From Dokdonella immobilis (GTDB lineage Bacteria > Pseudomonadota > Gammaproteobacteria > Xanthomonadales > Rhodanobacteraceae), in contig NZ_FOVF01000016.1 of assembly GCF_900115085.1 (NCBI RefSeq), forward strand, positions 1-64,000: 64,000 bases of DNA, written 5' to 3'. Made by a program: the position numbers and the translations under genes. Positions 53,706-63,141 of the stretch are shown piece after piece (position 1 is the first letter of the stretch; every line of letters begins with the position of its first letter). The notes beneath the pieces are model-generated. The model was not told the DNA's origin. It saw nothing but the letters and a program-made list of their open reading frames with translations, and did no database searches.

Positions 53706-56700
53706 GTGGTGGCCCTTCGACCTGCGAGGCGTTCATTGGGATCAGTCGCTGCAACGGTGCTCCGCTGGCGGGCGCTTGGCATGTGCACCGCCCTGCTGTT
53801 GGGGCTTCCGTCAGTCCATGCACAGGTTCCCGAGGGGGCCGCAACCGCCAATGGCCTCGATGCGGATTCGATACGTGCCCGCATCGACACCTTGCAGACG
53901 CGGACCGACATCGTCGCTGGCGACAAGCAATTGACCCTCGAAAACCTGCAGACCGCGCTGGCTCGCCTCGAGAGTGCGCAGGCGGCCCGCAAGCTGGCTG
54001 GCGAATACGCCGAAGCGCTCAAGCAGGCACCGGAAAAAATCGCTGAACTGCAGTCCGAACTGGCCAGGCCGCAGGAATCCGGACCTCGCGCGCAGGCGAA
54101 CGATACCGATCCGGCTACCGCACCGCTGCGCATGGCCGCGCTGCAGATCAAGGCAGTGTCCTTGCGCACGCAACGTCGTGCGCTCGACGAGTCCCTGCGG
54201 TCGATGGCCTCGCGCGAGCTCGAGGCGCGCCAGGAGCTGTCCGAGCTTCGCGCGCAACTCGAAAAGCGATCTGATCCGCTACCAGTCGACGCCTCGCAAT
54301 TGCTGGTCGATTCGAACCAGATCAAGGACGATGCCGTGCGCCAGGACTTCTCGGCACGCATCGAGAAGACCGAACAGGAAATCCTCAGCCTGCCGACGCG
54401 CGAGTCGATCGCCTCGGCGCAGCAACGTCTGCTCGGACGTGAGCTCGACATCGTCATGGCCGACATGTCCGAGCTCGGCCGGCGCATGGATGCGCGTGAA
54501 CAGGAGGAGGTGCACAGCAAACTCGAGCGCGCCGACGCCGTGGTTCGCGAGATGGCCGGCAAGCCCGAGGCGGTCATGGCACTGGCCAACGAAAATCGGG
54601 CGCTGCGCCAGTCGATGTTCGAGATTGCAAACGAGCTGCGCAAGCTGTGGTCGACCAAGGATCGGCTCTATGGGCAACTCGAGGAAGTCGCGACCTCACG
54701 CAAGAGCGCCGATCAGATCCTCGCCTTCGGACGGATCGACGAGGAATGCGGCCGCCTGCTGCGTGAGGTGGCCAAGAAGCTGCCGGGACAGGCGTCGCTG
54801 GAGCGTCGCATCGCCGAGCGCAGGAGTGCGATCATCGATGCGCGCGTGGATCGCTTTCGCAGCGAGCAGCAACTGGCCCAGGCCGGTACCGGCGCGGAGG
54901 CGGTCAGTCGATTCCTGGCCACCCATGACCTGGCCGAGTCGCCCGAGGTCATTGCCGCCACCCGGGCGCTGCTCGGGCAGCGACGCGACGCATTGACCGA
55001 TCTGCGCGCGATCCAGGGACGACAGGTCGAGGCACTCGACGAACTGAACCAGCTCGAGACGGAGCTGCAGCAGCGCAGCAACCAGCTGCGTTCGATGCTC
55101 GACCAGCGTCTGTTGTGGTTGCCGAGTTCGACACCGATTGGCAAGGCCTGGGCACAACAGGTCGTGGCCGGCTTCGGCAAGCTCGTGGCCGCCGGCAATC
55201 TCGCCACGCTGTGGCCGGCACTGCGCGAGTCGTGGTCGAGCCGGCCGGTCAGGCCGATCATGCTGGGCATGGGGGTGTTGGTCCTGCTGTTCCTGCGCAG
55301 GCGCCTGCTCGATCGTCTGGCATGGCTGGCGCAGCCGGTTGGAACCCGATCGGACCGCTTCGGCCTGACCCTCGGCACGCTCCTGGTCACGATCCTGCTG
55401 GCCATTCCGGTTCCGCTCGCCTTCGCCAGTGCCGGCCTGCTGTTCGTCCAGCCGTTCAATCCCAACTCGTTTGCCAGCGCGGTGGGTTCCGGGCTGATCA
55501 ATATCGGTATCGTGCTGTTCATTCTCGGCCTGTTTCGCAACATGTGCCGGAAACACGGGCTCTTCATCGCCCACTTCCGCTGGGATGCCCGTGCGGTGCG
55601 ACGCCTCGGCAAGGCCTTGTGGGTGGTGAGCCTGGCGCTCGTGCCCGCGGTCGGGCTGAGCGGCGTGGCACACACCAGTGGCGATCCGGTCCTCAACGAC
55701 GGACTCGGGCGCCTCGGCGTCCTGATCATTTCGCTGGCCCTGGCGGTCTTCACCCATCGCGTGTTCCGGCCCAGCGGTGGCGCCATGACGACCAGCCTCG
55801 ACCGCAACAGTCTGCTCTGGCGGACCCGGCATTTCTGGTACTGGGCCCTGGTCGCGACGCCCTTGATCCTGGCCGGCATCGCCATGGCCGGCTATTCGGT
55901 CAGTGCCGGCGAACTGCAGGCCCGCATGATCACCTCGGGCTGGGTGTTGCTGGCCATCGTCATCGCGTTCCAGATCGCCATGCGCGGAGTCGTCGTGGCG
56001 GGCCGCCAGGCGGCCTACCGGCAGGCCGAATCGCGCCGGATCAAGCAGCGGGAAGAAGCGCTGGCCGATGCCGCCGCGGACACCGGCGGTGAAGGTGCGC
56101 CGGTACTGCCGGATGATCCTGACATCGATGTGGTCACGGTCAGCCAGCAGACACGTGGACTGTTGCGCGCAGCCGGCATCGTGCTGCTCGTGTTGTTGCT
56201 GTGGGGAATCTGGAGCGGCCTGATTCCAGCCCTCGGCATCTTCAACGACATCGTGCTCTGGTCGAGCGTGACCACGACCGCATCGGGCCAGGTGGTCGGC
56301 GCGATCACCCTGGGACATGTGCTGCTGAGCGTGGTCCTGCTCGGGCTCACCTTCTTCGCCGCGCGCAACCTGCCCGGTTTCCTCGAGGTGGTCGTGCTGC
56401 ACCGCTTCGATATCGATGCCGGCACGCGCTATGCCTACGTCACGATCACGCGCTACGGCATTCTCGCGATCGGCCTCGTGTTCGCCTTCAGTCATATCGG
56501 CGCGGACTGGTCCAAGCTGCAGTGGATCATCGCCGCGCTCGGTGTCGGACTCGGTTTCGGCCTGCAGGAAATCGTCGCCAACTTCGTATCGGGTATCATC
56601 ATCCTGTTCGAACGACCGGTCCGCGTCGGCGACCTGATCACTATTGGCGACACGGTCGGCACGGTCTCCAGGATAAAGATCCGCGCGATCACGATCACCG

Positions 56701-57161
56701 ATCCGGACAACTTCGAAGTACTCGTCCCGAACAAGGCGTTCATCACCGGCACGGTCAAGAACTGGTCGCTGACCAGCCAGATCACCCGGCTCGTGATCAA
56801 GGTCGGGGTCGCCTACGGCAGCGACGTCGCCCGTGCCCAGCAGCTGATGCTCGATGTCGCCGAGGCCAATGAACAGGTCGTGGAGTCGCCAGCGCCGGTC
56901 GTGCTGTTCCTCGGCTTCGGCGACAGTGCGCTGGATCTCGAGCTGCGCGTGTTCGTCGGCCGCATCGAGCATCGTCTGTCGACCGTGAACAATCTGCATC
57001 TGGCCATCGACAAGGCCTTCAGGGAGGCCGGCATCGAGATTCCGTTTCCGCAACGCGATGTGCACCTGCACGGGCTTTCCGCAATCGGGAAGGGCACTGC
57101 CGCAGCGACGGATCCTGAAGAATCGGCTACGGTGTCAGATTCAGGAAGGGCGAAAGAATGA
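53706..57161 (+). CDS. Large mechanosensitive channel (MscK/KefA type)
   Basis: 1,151 residues. An N-terminal signal (ATG at codon 26, MCTALLLGLPSVHAQ, is an equally good start) leads to a periplasmic coiled-coil of about 430 residues (ENLQTALARLESAQAAR and similar heptads), then about eleven membrane segments from residue 515. The MscS core is at the end: pore helix GLGFGLQEIVANFVSGIIIL near 946-965, then RVGDLITIGDTVGTVSRIKI, the beta domain, and PNKAFITGTVKNWSL. Such channels open under membrane tension to release osmolytes. The last ~30 residues are polar and extra. The exported RidA gene follows 58 bp downstream. Confidence 0.9.
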   Translation: MVALRPARRSLGSVAATVLRWRALGMCTALLLGLPSVHAQVPEGAATANGLDADSIRARIDTLQTRTDIVAGDKQLTLENLQTALARLESAQAARKLAGEYAEALKQAPEKIAELQSELARPQESGPRAQANDTDPATAPLRMAALQIKAVSLRTQRRALDESLRSMASRELEARQELSELRAQLEKRSDPLPVDASQLLVDSNQIKDDAVRQDFSARIEKTEQEILSLPTRESIASAQQRLLGRELDIVMADMSELGRRMDAREQEEVHSKLERADAVVREMAGKPEAVMALANENRALRQSMFEIANELRKLWSTKDRLYGQLEEVATSRKSADQILAFGRIDEECGRLLREVAKKLPGQASLERRIAERRSAIIDARVDRFRSEQQLAQAGTGAEAVSRFLATHDLAESPEVIAATRALLGQRRDALTDLRAIQGRQVEALDELNQLETELQQRSNQLRSMLDQRLLWLPSSTPIGKAWAQQVVAGFGKLVAAGNLATLWPALRESWSSRPVRPIMLGMGVLVLLFLRRRLLDRLAWLAQPVGTRSDRFGLTLGTLLVTILLAIPVPLAFASAGLLFVQPFNPNSFASAVGSGLINIGIVLFILGLFRNMCRKHGLFIAHFRWDARAVRRLGKALWVVSLALVPAVGLSGVAHTSGDPVLNDGLGRLGVLIISLALAVFTHRVFRPSGGAMTTSLDRNSLLWRTRHFWYWALVATPLILAGIAMAGYSVSAGELQARMITSGWVLLAIVIAFQIAMRGVVVAGRQAAYRQAESRRIKQREEALADAAADTGGEGAPVLPDDPDIDVVTVSQQTRGLLRAAGIVLLVLLLWGIWSGLIPALGIFNDIVLWSSVTTTASGQVVGAITLGHVLLSVVLLGLTFFAARNLPGFLEVVVLHRFDIDAGTRYAYVTITRYGILAIGLVFAFSHIGADWSKLQWIIAALGVGLGFGLQEIVANFVSGIIILFERPVRVGDLITIGDTVGTVSRIKIRAITITDPDNFEVLVPNKAFITGTVKNWSLTSQITRLVIKVGVAYGSDVARAQQLMLDVAEANEQVVESPAPVVLFLGFGDSALDLELRVFVGRIEHRLSTVNNLHLAIDKAFREAGIEIPFPQRDVHLHGLSAIGKGTAAATDPEESATVSDSGRAKE

Positions 57162-57219
57162 GTCCGCTACGCGCTCGCCGCACGCGGCTCGCCGTTTTCA
57201 ATCCAGCCAGGAGAATCGC

Positions 57220-57681
57220 ATGAATCCTCTGCTTCGAAATGTCCTGATCAGCGCCGCGTTGTGTCTGCCTTTGCTGGCCCAGGCCGCTGGCAAGCCCAAG
57301 GTCGAATTCATCAATTCCGACCAGGCCAAGGCGGCGGGCTATCCGTTTTCGCAGGCGGTGCAGGTCGACCACACGCTGTACCTGTCCGGCCAGATCGGCA
57401 TCGATCCGGCCACCGGCAAGCTCGCCGCGGGTGGTGTGGGACCCGAGGCGCGCCAGGCCATGCAGAACATCAAGGACCTGCTCGCCGAGCATGGCCATTC
57501 GATGGCCGATATCGTCAAGTGCACGGTGATGCTGGCCGACATCAAGGAGTGGCCGGCCTTCAACGAGGTCTATCGCGGCTTCTTCGACGGGCGCTTTCCG
57601 GCGCGCAGCGCCTTTGCCGGCAGCGGGCTGGCCTTGGGCGCCCGCGTCGAAGTCGAATGCATCGCCGTGGTCGGCGACTAG
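57220..57681 (+). CDS. Exported RidA family protein
   Basis: 153 residues. A signal peptide (LISAALCLPLLAQAAG) precedes a complete RidA/YjgF domain: YPFSQAVQVDHTLYLSGQIG, MQNIKDLLAEHGHSMADIVK, ARSAFAGSGLALGARVEVEC. The usual C-terminal arginine of the imine-hydrolase site (RVEVEC, near residue 145) is kept. Most RidA proteins are cytosolic; the signal peptide places this one in the periplasm. A CCAGGAGA ribosome site lies before the ATG at 57,220. Confidence 0.9.
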   Translation: MNPLLRNVLISAALCLPLLAQAAGKPKVEFINSDQAKAAGYPFSQAVQVDHTLYLSGQIGIDPATGKLAAGGVGPEARQAMQNIKDLLAEHGHSMADIVKCTVMLADIKEWPAFNEVYRGFFDGRFPARSAFAGSGLALGARVEVECIAVVGD

Positions 57682-57711
57682 CCTGGTGCGCGTGGCTTCG
57701 ACGGTGGCTGC

Positions 57712-58149
57712 TCAGCCCGCTGTTTCCTTCCACGGATCGTAGCTGCCGAACCACCACAGGTGGCCTTCGGGGTCGCGGCAACTGTAGCCGCGGCCGCCGT
57801 AGTCGTTGTCCTTGAGCGGGTCGATGATCGTTGCCCCGGCGGCGACAGCCATTGCGTGGTGCGCGTCCGGGTCGCTGACGATGACACAGGGGCACTGCGT
57901 TTCGCGTCCGCCGATCTGGTCGGGCTGGGCCATGCGCCGGCCCCATTCGCTGTCGTTGGCCGTGCTGAGCATGATCATGCCGTTGCCGAAGGTGAGCTGG
58001 GCATGGGCGATGCCGCCGGTATCATCCGCATAGACGCCGTGCTTTTCGAAGCCGAAGGCCTTGCACAGCCATTCGATGGCGGCCGGCGCGTCGCGATAGC
58101 GCAGGGCAGGGATGATGGTGCAGACGGTGTTCATGGCGTGAGCGGGCAT
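57712..58149 (-). CDS. VOC family protein (glyoxalase/PhnB-like)
   Basis: 145 residues. IIPALRYRDAPAAIEWLCKAFGFEK and RGYSCRDPEGHLWWFGSYDPW are typical of the large PhnB-like VOC subgroup. Start: the ATG at 58,149 with AGGAGA just upstream. The AraC-type regulator gene lies 100 bp upstream on the same strand; this AraC-plus-VOC pairing recurs in many genomes. Substrate unknown. Confidence 0.9.
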   Translation of the reverse strand: MPAHAMNTVCTIIPALRYRDAPAAIEWLCKAFGFEKHGVYADDTGGIAHAQLTFGNGMIMLSTANDSEWGRRMAQPDQIGGRETQCPCVIVSDPDAHHAMAVAAGATIIDPLKDNDYGGRGYSCRDPEGHLWWFGSYDPWKETAG

Positions 58150-58249
58150 GGCAATCTCCTGGCAGTGGCGAGTATCGGAAAATCCGGGAGCCCTCAGTAT
58201 CCACGAGCCGCATTTCGGCGGATTGTAGATTTCGGCAACGCGGGTGCGC

Positions 58250-59089
58250 TTAGATGGACGGCAGGACCGTGTCGATCGGAACATGCCGCGGGTACGCCCC
58301 CACGGTCGATAGCCAGGTACCGGGCGCGATACCCGAAAATTCGCGAAACTCATGGACGAGATGGGATTGATCGTGGAATCCACAGTCGGCCGCGACTGCG
58401 CTCCAGTTGATGTCTCCTCGCGCATGCGTCGAGGCGATCACCTCGGCGAAACGCTGCAGGCGCAGAAAGCGCTTCGGACTCACTCCGACATTTTCACGGA
58501 ACAGCGAACTGAGGCGGCGAACGGATACCCCGGTGTAGCTGGCCAGCGCTGAAACGCTGTGCATGCGCGGGACCTGCTGCAGCCCAGTGAGGGCATGCGT
58601 GACCAGGCCCGGCAGCGCCGCTTCCTCAAATCGGTCGAGCAGCCATTCCTGCAACAGGGCGATGCGGCCTTGCGCGGAACCGGACTCCAGCATGCGCTCG
58701 CGCAGGCGACGGGGTGCCGTTGCGCCGAGGTCGTCGAGATCCGTGTCGACGTCGCGCAGACGGTCGAGCGGATCGCGGAAAAAGGCGCGTGCGCCGCCGG
58801 GATGGAACTCGACACCGGCAACATCGCATTGCTCGGCCGTATCGATGATGAAATGACGGGTGCCAGGACCCACCAATACCGAGCCGGACCGACGCTGGCA
58901 GCGCCAGGCTCCATCATGGCGATAGCTGCGTGTCTCATCCTCGGCCAGATTGATGATCAGGGAAGCGCCCGCCTTCGGCAGGATGCGTTCGAGACCGAAC
59001 GGCAGGGTCTCCAGCGAACAATCCCAGATCATGGCCACATGTGCGGCCAGGCGACCTGTCGGCTGGATGGCGGTGAATGCCATGGTCAT
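58250..59089 (-). CDS. AraC family transcriptional regulator
   Basis: 279 residues. The N-terminal sensor (LAAHVAMIWDCSLETLP, HDGAWRCQRRSGSVLVGPGT, VAGVEFHPGGARAFF) is of the DUF6597 type; the C-terminal pair of helix-turn-helix motifs is VSALASYTGVSVRRLSSLFR and AADCGFHDQSHLVHEFREFS. The ATG at 59,089 has a GGAGGG ribosome site. It probably controls the VOC gene just downstream. Confidence 0.9.
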   Translation of the reverse strand: MTMAFTAIQPTGRLAAHVAMIWDCSLETLPFGLERILPKAGASLIINLAEDETRSYRHDGAWRCQRRSGSVLVGPGTRHFIIDTAEQCDVAGVEFHPGGARAFFRDPLDRLRDVDTDLDDLGATAPRRLRERMLESGSAQGRIALLQEWLLDRFEEAALPGLVTHALTGLQQVPRMHSVSALASYTGVSVRRLSSLFRENVGVSPKRFLRLQRFAEVIASTHARGDINWSAVAADCGFHDQSHLVHEFREFSGIAPGTWLSTVGAYPRHVPIDTVLPSI

Positions 59090-59201
59090 CCCTCCGGAGT
59101 TTCGATCATGTCGGCGTGATCCTGGCAGGCCGGCCAGTACCCGCATCGCGCGAAAGCCGATCAGTCACGGTGGCTTCCTGTGGACGCGCAGCAGCAACGG
59201 A

Positions 59202-60716
59202 TCAAAGCGCACCTCCGAGTTCGGCATCCTTGAAACTGCGCGGACTCAACTGCTGGGTCATGCGGTAGACGCCTTCGCGGACGATCCGGTTCATCCGGAT
59301 ATCGATGATCGTCGTTTCGTTCGGCGCGATCAGCGGCAGCAGGTTGGCGACATCGGCTTCGAGTTCCGCCGTCCAGTATTCGACATAGTGATCGCCATCG
59401 CGCGGCACGATGCGCAAGCCGTAGGGCGGCCTTGGCACCAGCGCCTTTCGTGCGATCTCGCCGGGCTTTGGGCCAGGAATCGCCGCGCAGCCGGTCAGGG
59501 TCGCGTGGTTGAGGAAGAAGCTGAGATTGCCCGAGCGCTTGTTGAACTGGCGATCGGCCAGGAAGTTTTCGGGCAACTGGTTGGGATCGTGGTTCGGCCC
59601 GGCGGTCAGCAGCACCTTGACATCGGGCGCTCCGATGCCGCGTGAATCGAGCAGGCGAAAGATCACCATCGCGTGAGGGTCGTGGATGTATTCGCGATCC
59701 GGCAGCACCGGCACGTGTTCGACTTCGAGCCGGTTGGCGACGTCCTGATGGGCGCTGTTCTCGCTGTCGAACTCGGTGCACAGCCTTGCGTAGCCCGCAG
59801 CGTCCGCAGTCCCAAGGCAGCGCAGGATCGCATCGACCGTCGCGTCCGTGGCCTCGTCGTTGCGCACGCCGCGCATGATGCCCATGGCTTCGCCCGAATG
59901 GGCCTTGCCCGGCACGATCTTGAAGGCGGTCCGCGCCGAGCGTTTCGATGACACCTTTGTCAGCGAACGCAGGCGCTTGCGCGCCGAGGGCAGCGCTTCG
60001 CCCTCGATCAGCGCGGGCTGTTCGAGCACGATATGCGTGGCGTTGAGGTTGGCCGCGGCGAGCCGGACCACGCCATCGGAACCGATTTCGCCGGTGTACG
60101 GGTTGACGAAGTCGTAAAGCTTGCGGTCGATCGCATCCCCGCTCAGCACGAACTGGAACAGTGGCGTCGTCGACTCGAGCAGTTTCAGGCGCGGATAGTC
60201 GTCGATCCACCTCAGGTTGAGTTCGCAGGATTCCGGACTACCGAGTTCGAGCCAGTCGAGCACGCCCTGGCCGGGCTCGACGCCATTGAACCAGCTCTTG
60301 ATCGCAGCCAGGCGCGACTTGCCGAGCTGGGCCAGGGCCGAACCGAAATTGGCCGGAGCCAGCATGATCAGGTGGCTCATCGGACACTCGGCCAGGCGCT
60401 TGGTCTGCACATAGGTCCGATCGAACCAATCGCGGATCACCGGGCCGCCGGTCGAATGCGTGATGCAGACGAAGCGCCGCCCGGCGCCGGCCGCGGCGAG
60501 CACCTTGTCCAGGGCCGCCTCGAAGCCGCGTGAAATATCCGGCAACCGCACTTCATCGCGAAAGCTGATGTACTGGCCAAGATACAGATGCTGGACATCG
60601 AGCTTGGGTCCGCCGTTGCGCGCGGCCTCGGCCTTCAGGCGCGCCGGCAACCCGCCATAGGTGTCGGTATTGGTGACGCTCCAGCCATGCACGAAAAGCA
60701 CGAGCAATGCCGCCAT
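59202..60716 (-). CDS. Alpha/beta hydrolase, lipase-like, function unknown
   Basis: 504 residues, no signal peptide. LLVLFVHGWSVTNTDTYGGL at the N-terminus gives the oxyanion-hole HG, and VCITHSTGGPVIRDW near residue 85 is the nucleophile elbow (HSTGG, as in PGAP1-like lipases). SSDGVVRLAAAN-type wording near 215 and HSGEAMGIMRG near 274 may supply the acid and His. The C-terminal ~190 residues form a separate domain (ADVKVLLTAGPNH-like, NLSFFLNHATLTG, EYWTAELEADVANLL). It could be a lipase or a type VI-type lipase effector; no secretion genes are near. Confidence 0.7.
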   Translation of the reverse strand: MAALLVLFVHGWSVTNTDTYGGLPARLKAEAARNGGPKLDVQHLYLGQYISFRDEVRLPDISRGFEAALDKVLAAAGAGRRFVCITHSTGGPVIRDWFDRTYVQTKRLAECPMSHLIMLAPANFGSALAQLGKSRLAAIKSWFNGVEPGQGVLDWLELGSPESCELNLRWIDDYPRLKLLESTTPLFQFVLSGDAIDRKLYDFVNPYTGEIGSDGVVRLAAANLNATHIVLEQPALIEGEALPSARKRLRSLTKVSSKRSARTAFKIVPGKAHSGEAMGIMRGVRNDEATDATVDAILRCLGTADAAGYARLCTEFDSENSAHQDVANRLEVEHVPVLPDREYIHDPHAMVIFRLLDSRGIGAPDVKVLLTAGPNHDPNQLPENFLADRQFNKRSGNLSFFLNHATLTGCAAIPGPKPGEIARKALVPRPPYGLRIVPRDGDHYVEYWTAELEADVANLLPLIAPNETTIIDIRMNRIVREGVYRMTQQLSPRSFKDAELGGAL

Positions 60717-61278
60717 GATCGGACTCCTTGTCGATTTGCCGTCGATCGGTAATCAGCGCCGCAAAACGCAACTGTCTCCATCAGCGTGCGAGGGACACCA
60801 TGCCGCGACATCGTCGCTCTTCCTGCTGTCGCAGGCGGGAAAGTATTCCCGATGGCAGCATCTCCGTCTTCTTTCTTCTCCCGCTGGCGAGAGACCATCA
60901 CTCTCTTTCCTTCTCCCGCTGGCGGGAGAAGGTCCCGAAGGGGGATGAGGGTGGGCTTCTGATTCCGTCGCCCGTGACGATCCCGCTCCGCCCAACCACC
61001 CTCACCAGCCTGTCGGCAGCCTCTCCCGCCCGCGGGAGAGGCATTCCACATCGCAGCCTCGCCGCGAGTCCCCCCCGCCTTTCGCGCCAGACCAACACTT
61101 CTTCTCCTTCTCCCGCTGGCGGCAGACCAAACGGCAGGACTGCCGTTTTGCGCAGCGTATGCTGCCCGGAGGGCGAGCACCCTGGAAGGTGCGAGTTCAG
61201 GTGCCCGCAGGGCGGATGAGCTGGGTACTCCAAACCTGTACAACACTGCATTCCACCTTGCGCATCAACGATCACCCA
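60717..61278. repeat. Intergenic block of Xanthomonad-type palindromic repeats
   Basis: 562 bp without genes. It holds TTCTCCCGCTGGCGGGAGAA at 60,911-60,930, directly followed by GGTCCCGAAGGGGGATGAGGG-type sequence to 60,951; a perfect palindrome CTCTCCCGC-CC-GCGGGAGAG at 61,021-61,040; a degenerate copy at 61,108-61,125; and a 9-bp hairpin AAACGGCAG-GA-CTGCCGTTT at 61,129-61,148. The last could end the reductase transcript. Similar repeats stud Xanthomonad chromosomes, and the 60,927-60,951 unit recurs inverted at 63,976-64,000. Confidence 0.8.
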
Positions 61279-62217
61279 TCAGCCATTTTCTATCGCAGCA
61301 ATCAGCGAAGCGCGCTGCGACGCATCGAGCATTGTGGCAACGCCGGCCTTGAGGTTGTCCGACTCGCGATCCGGCTTGCCGGTCGCCGGAATGACCGCGG
61401 TCACTGCCGGGTCACTGAGGGCGAAGCGCAGGAACAACTGCGCCCACGAAGTCGCACCCACGTCGGCGGCCCAGCCCGGTAGCTCCTTGCCCTTGACCCG
61501 TGCAAACAGATTGCCGTCATCGAAATTGCGATTGGCCAGCACGGCGACGCCGAGATCGCGGGCCATCGGGAAGACGCGCTTTTCGGCATCCCGGTGCGTC
61601 ACCGAATAGTTGATCTGCAGGAAGTCCGGCTTCGACTCGGCGACCGCATTGGCAAGTTCGTCCTGCGCGCGATCGAGATAGTGGGTCAGGCCAACATAGC
61701 GCACCTTGCCCTCGGCCTTGAGTTCGCGGGCCAGGGCCAGCTGGGTCTTCCAGTCGCCGAGGTTGTGCACCTGGAGCAAGTCGACATGATCGGTCTGCAG
61801 GCGCTTGAGCGAGGCCTCGAACTGGGCAAGTCCGGCGTCGCGCCCGACCACGCCAGACAGCTTGGTCGCAAGAAACGCCTTGTCGCGCATCTTCAGTTCG
61901 GCCAGCAGGTCACCGATGACGACTTCTGCCGTGCTGTAGGAAGGCGAGGTGTCGATGAGCGATGCGCCGGCAGCGAAAAACCGCCGCAACACCTCGCGCC
62001 GCGGATCACGCTCTTCCGCACCGGTACCGATTTCGAAGCTGCCTGAAGTACCCAGGCCAATGACCGGCACGCGCTCGCCGCTCGAAGGAATCGCCCGGGT
62101 CGCAGTGAACTCTTTCATGGCAGGTGCGGGAGTGGTCGCCACGCCGAGTGAAGGGTCGATCATGCCGGCCGCAGCGGCGGCGATGGCTGTACCGAGGAAC
62201 TGGCGTCGATTGAGCAT
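61279..62217 (-). CDS. Tat-exported aldo/keto reductase
   Basis: About 312 residues. The N-terminus NRRQFLGTAIAAAAAGMIDP has the twin-arginine motif, so the folded enzyme is probably sent to the periplasm. The reductase barrel shows GLGTSGSFEIG, FFAAGASLIDTSPSYSTAE (catalytic Asp and Tyr), LATKLSG and LLQVHNLGDW (catalytic His). Substrate unknown. Start: the ATG at 62,217; the ATG at 62,232 would add five residues. It is divergent from rraA. Confidence 0.88.
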   Translation of the reverse strand: MLNRRQFLGTAIAAAAAGMIDPSLGVATTPAPAMKEFTATRAIPSSGERVPVIGLGTSGSFEIGTGAEERDPRREVLRRFFAAGASLIDTSPSYSTAEVVIGDLLAELKMRDKAFLATKLSGVVGRDAGLAQFEASLKRLQTDHVDLLQVHNLGDWKTQLALARELKAEGKVRYVGLTHYLDRAQDELANAVAESKPDFLQINYSVTHRDAEKRVFPMARDLGVAVLANRNFDDGNLFARVKGKELPGWAADVGATSWAQLFLRFALSDPAVTAVIPATGKPDRESDNLKAGVATMLDASQRASLIAAIENG

Positions 62218-62381
62218 GTCGTCACCATTCAAAGGGCAGGGGACTCATAATGTGCCTGTCCGAACGCTGCAGGCAAGCCGTCGCGCCGCAGCAGCGCACA
62301 CAAGTCGTTCAGGAATGTTGAAGACCTGGCAGCGCCCTGGCCGAATCCCAATCATTCCGTCAGACCCAATGGAGCACCTGA

Positions 62382-62867
62382 ATGAGCATGACCACCCCGG
62401 ACCTTTGCGATGCCTTTCCCGACCGCGTGCGCGTCGCCGATCCGATCTTCCGCTGCTACGGCGGCCGCAACTTCTTCGGTGGCCAGATCGTCACGGTCAA
62501 GTGCTTCGAAGACAATTCGAAGGTCAAGGAGCTCGTCGGCGCGCCGGGCAAGGGCAAGGTGCTGATCGTCGATGGAGGCGGGTCACTGCGCCGCGCCCTG
62601 CTCGGCGACCAACTCGCCAGCCAGGCAGTCGCCAACGGCTGGGAAGGCATCCTGATCAACGGCTGTCTGCGCGACGTGCAGATCCTCGCGAGCCTCGATA
62701 TCGGCGTGCAGGCCCTCGCCAGCCATCCGATGAAGACTGAAAAACGCGGCCTCGGCGATGTCGACCTGCCGGTCACATTCGCCGGCGTCACCTTCCTGCC
62801 GGGCGAATGGCTCTATGCCGATACCAACGGCATCATCGTATCGCCCTCTGCGCTTGATCGGACCTGA
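62382..62867 (+). CDS. rraA: Regulator of ribonuclease E activity A
   Basis: 161 residues. [30 protein letters not shown]-like [37 protein letters not shown] and [11 protein letters not shown] are the RraA hallmarks. It binds RNase E and damps mRNA decay in E. coli; related proteins are aldolases. The ATG at 62,382 has GGAG 7 nt upstream. Confidence 0.95.
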   Translation: MSMTTPDLCDAFPDRVRVADPIFRCYGGRNFFGGQIVTVKCFEDNSKVKELVGAPGKGKVLIVDGGGSLRRALLGDQLASQAVANGWEGILINGCLRDVQILASLDIGVQALASHPMKTEKRGLGDVDLPVTFAGVTFLPGEWLYADTNGIIVSPSALDRT

Positions 62868-63141
62868 GTCAGGTTAAAACGCTGCGACTGCGCCGCGCCA
62901 GAACCGGAAGAGCGGAATTCAGAGTGGCGAGATTCGCCTGAGTTGACGGGTGCTCGGGCCCGCTCAATTCCTCAGCCACTGAAAAGGCGGAAGAGAGCTG
63001 TCCAATTTCGGGCAACTCCGGAGAGCTGCCAATTGGAACACCGCAGTTCCGCTTGCAAATGCACCAGCAGGTGAATCTCAACGCAGGGATCGCCTGCAAG
63101 TTCAATGCGAAGCATTGCAGTGTGCTTCGAGCCCTCGACCA

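Noticed and set aside
54696-57071. 791-codon minus-strand open frame under the MscK-type gene
   Set aside because: Composition (Asp, Gln, His, Arg rich) and the lack of any motif mark it as an antisense shadow of the channel gene.
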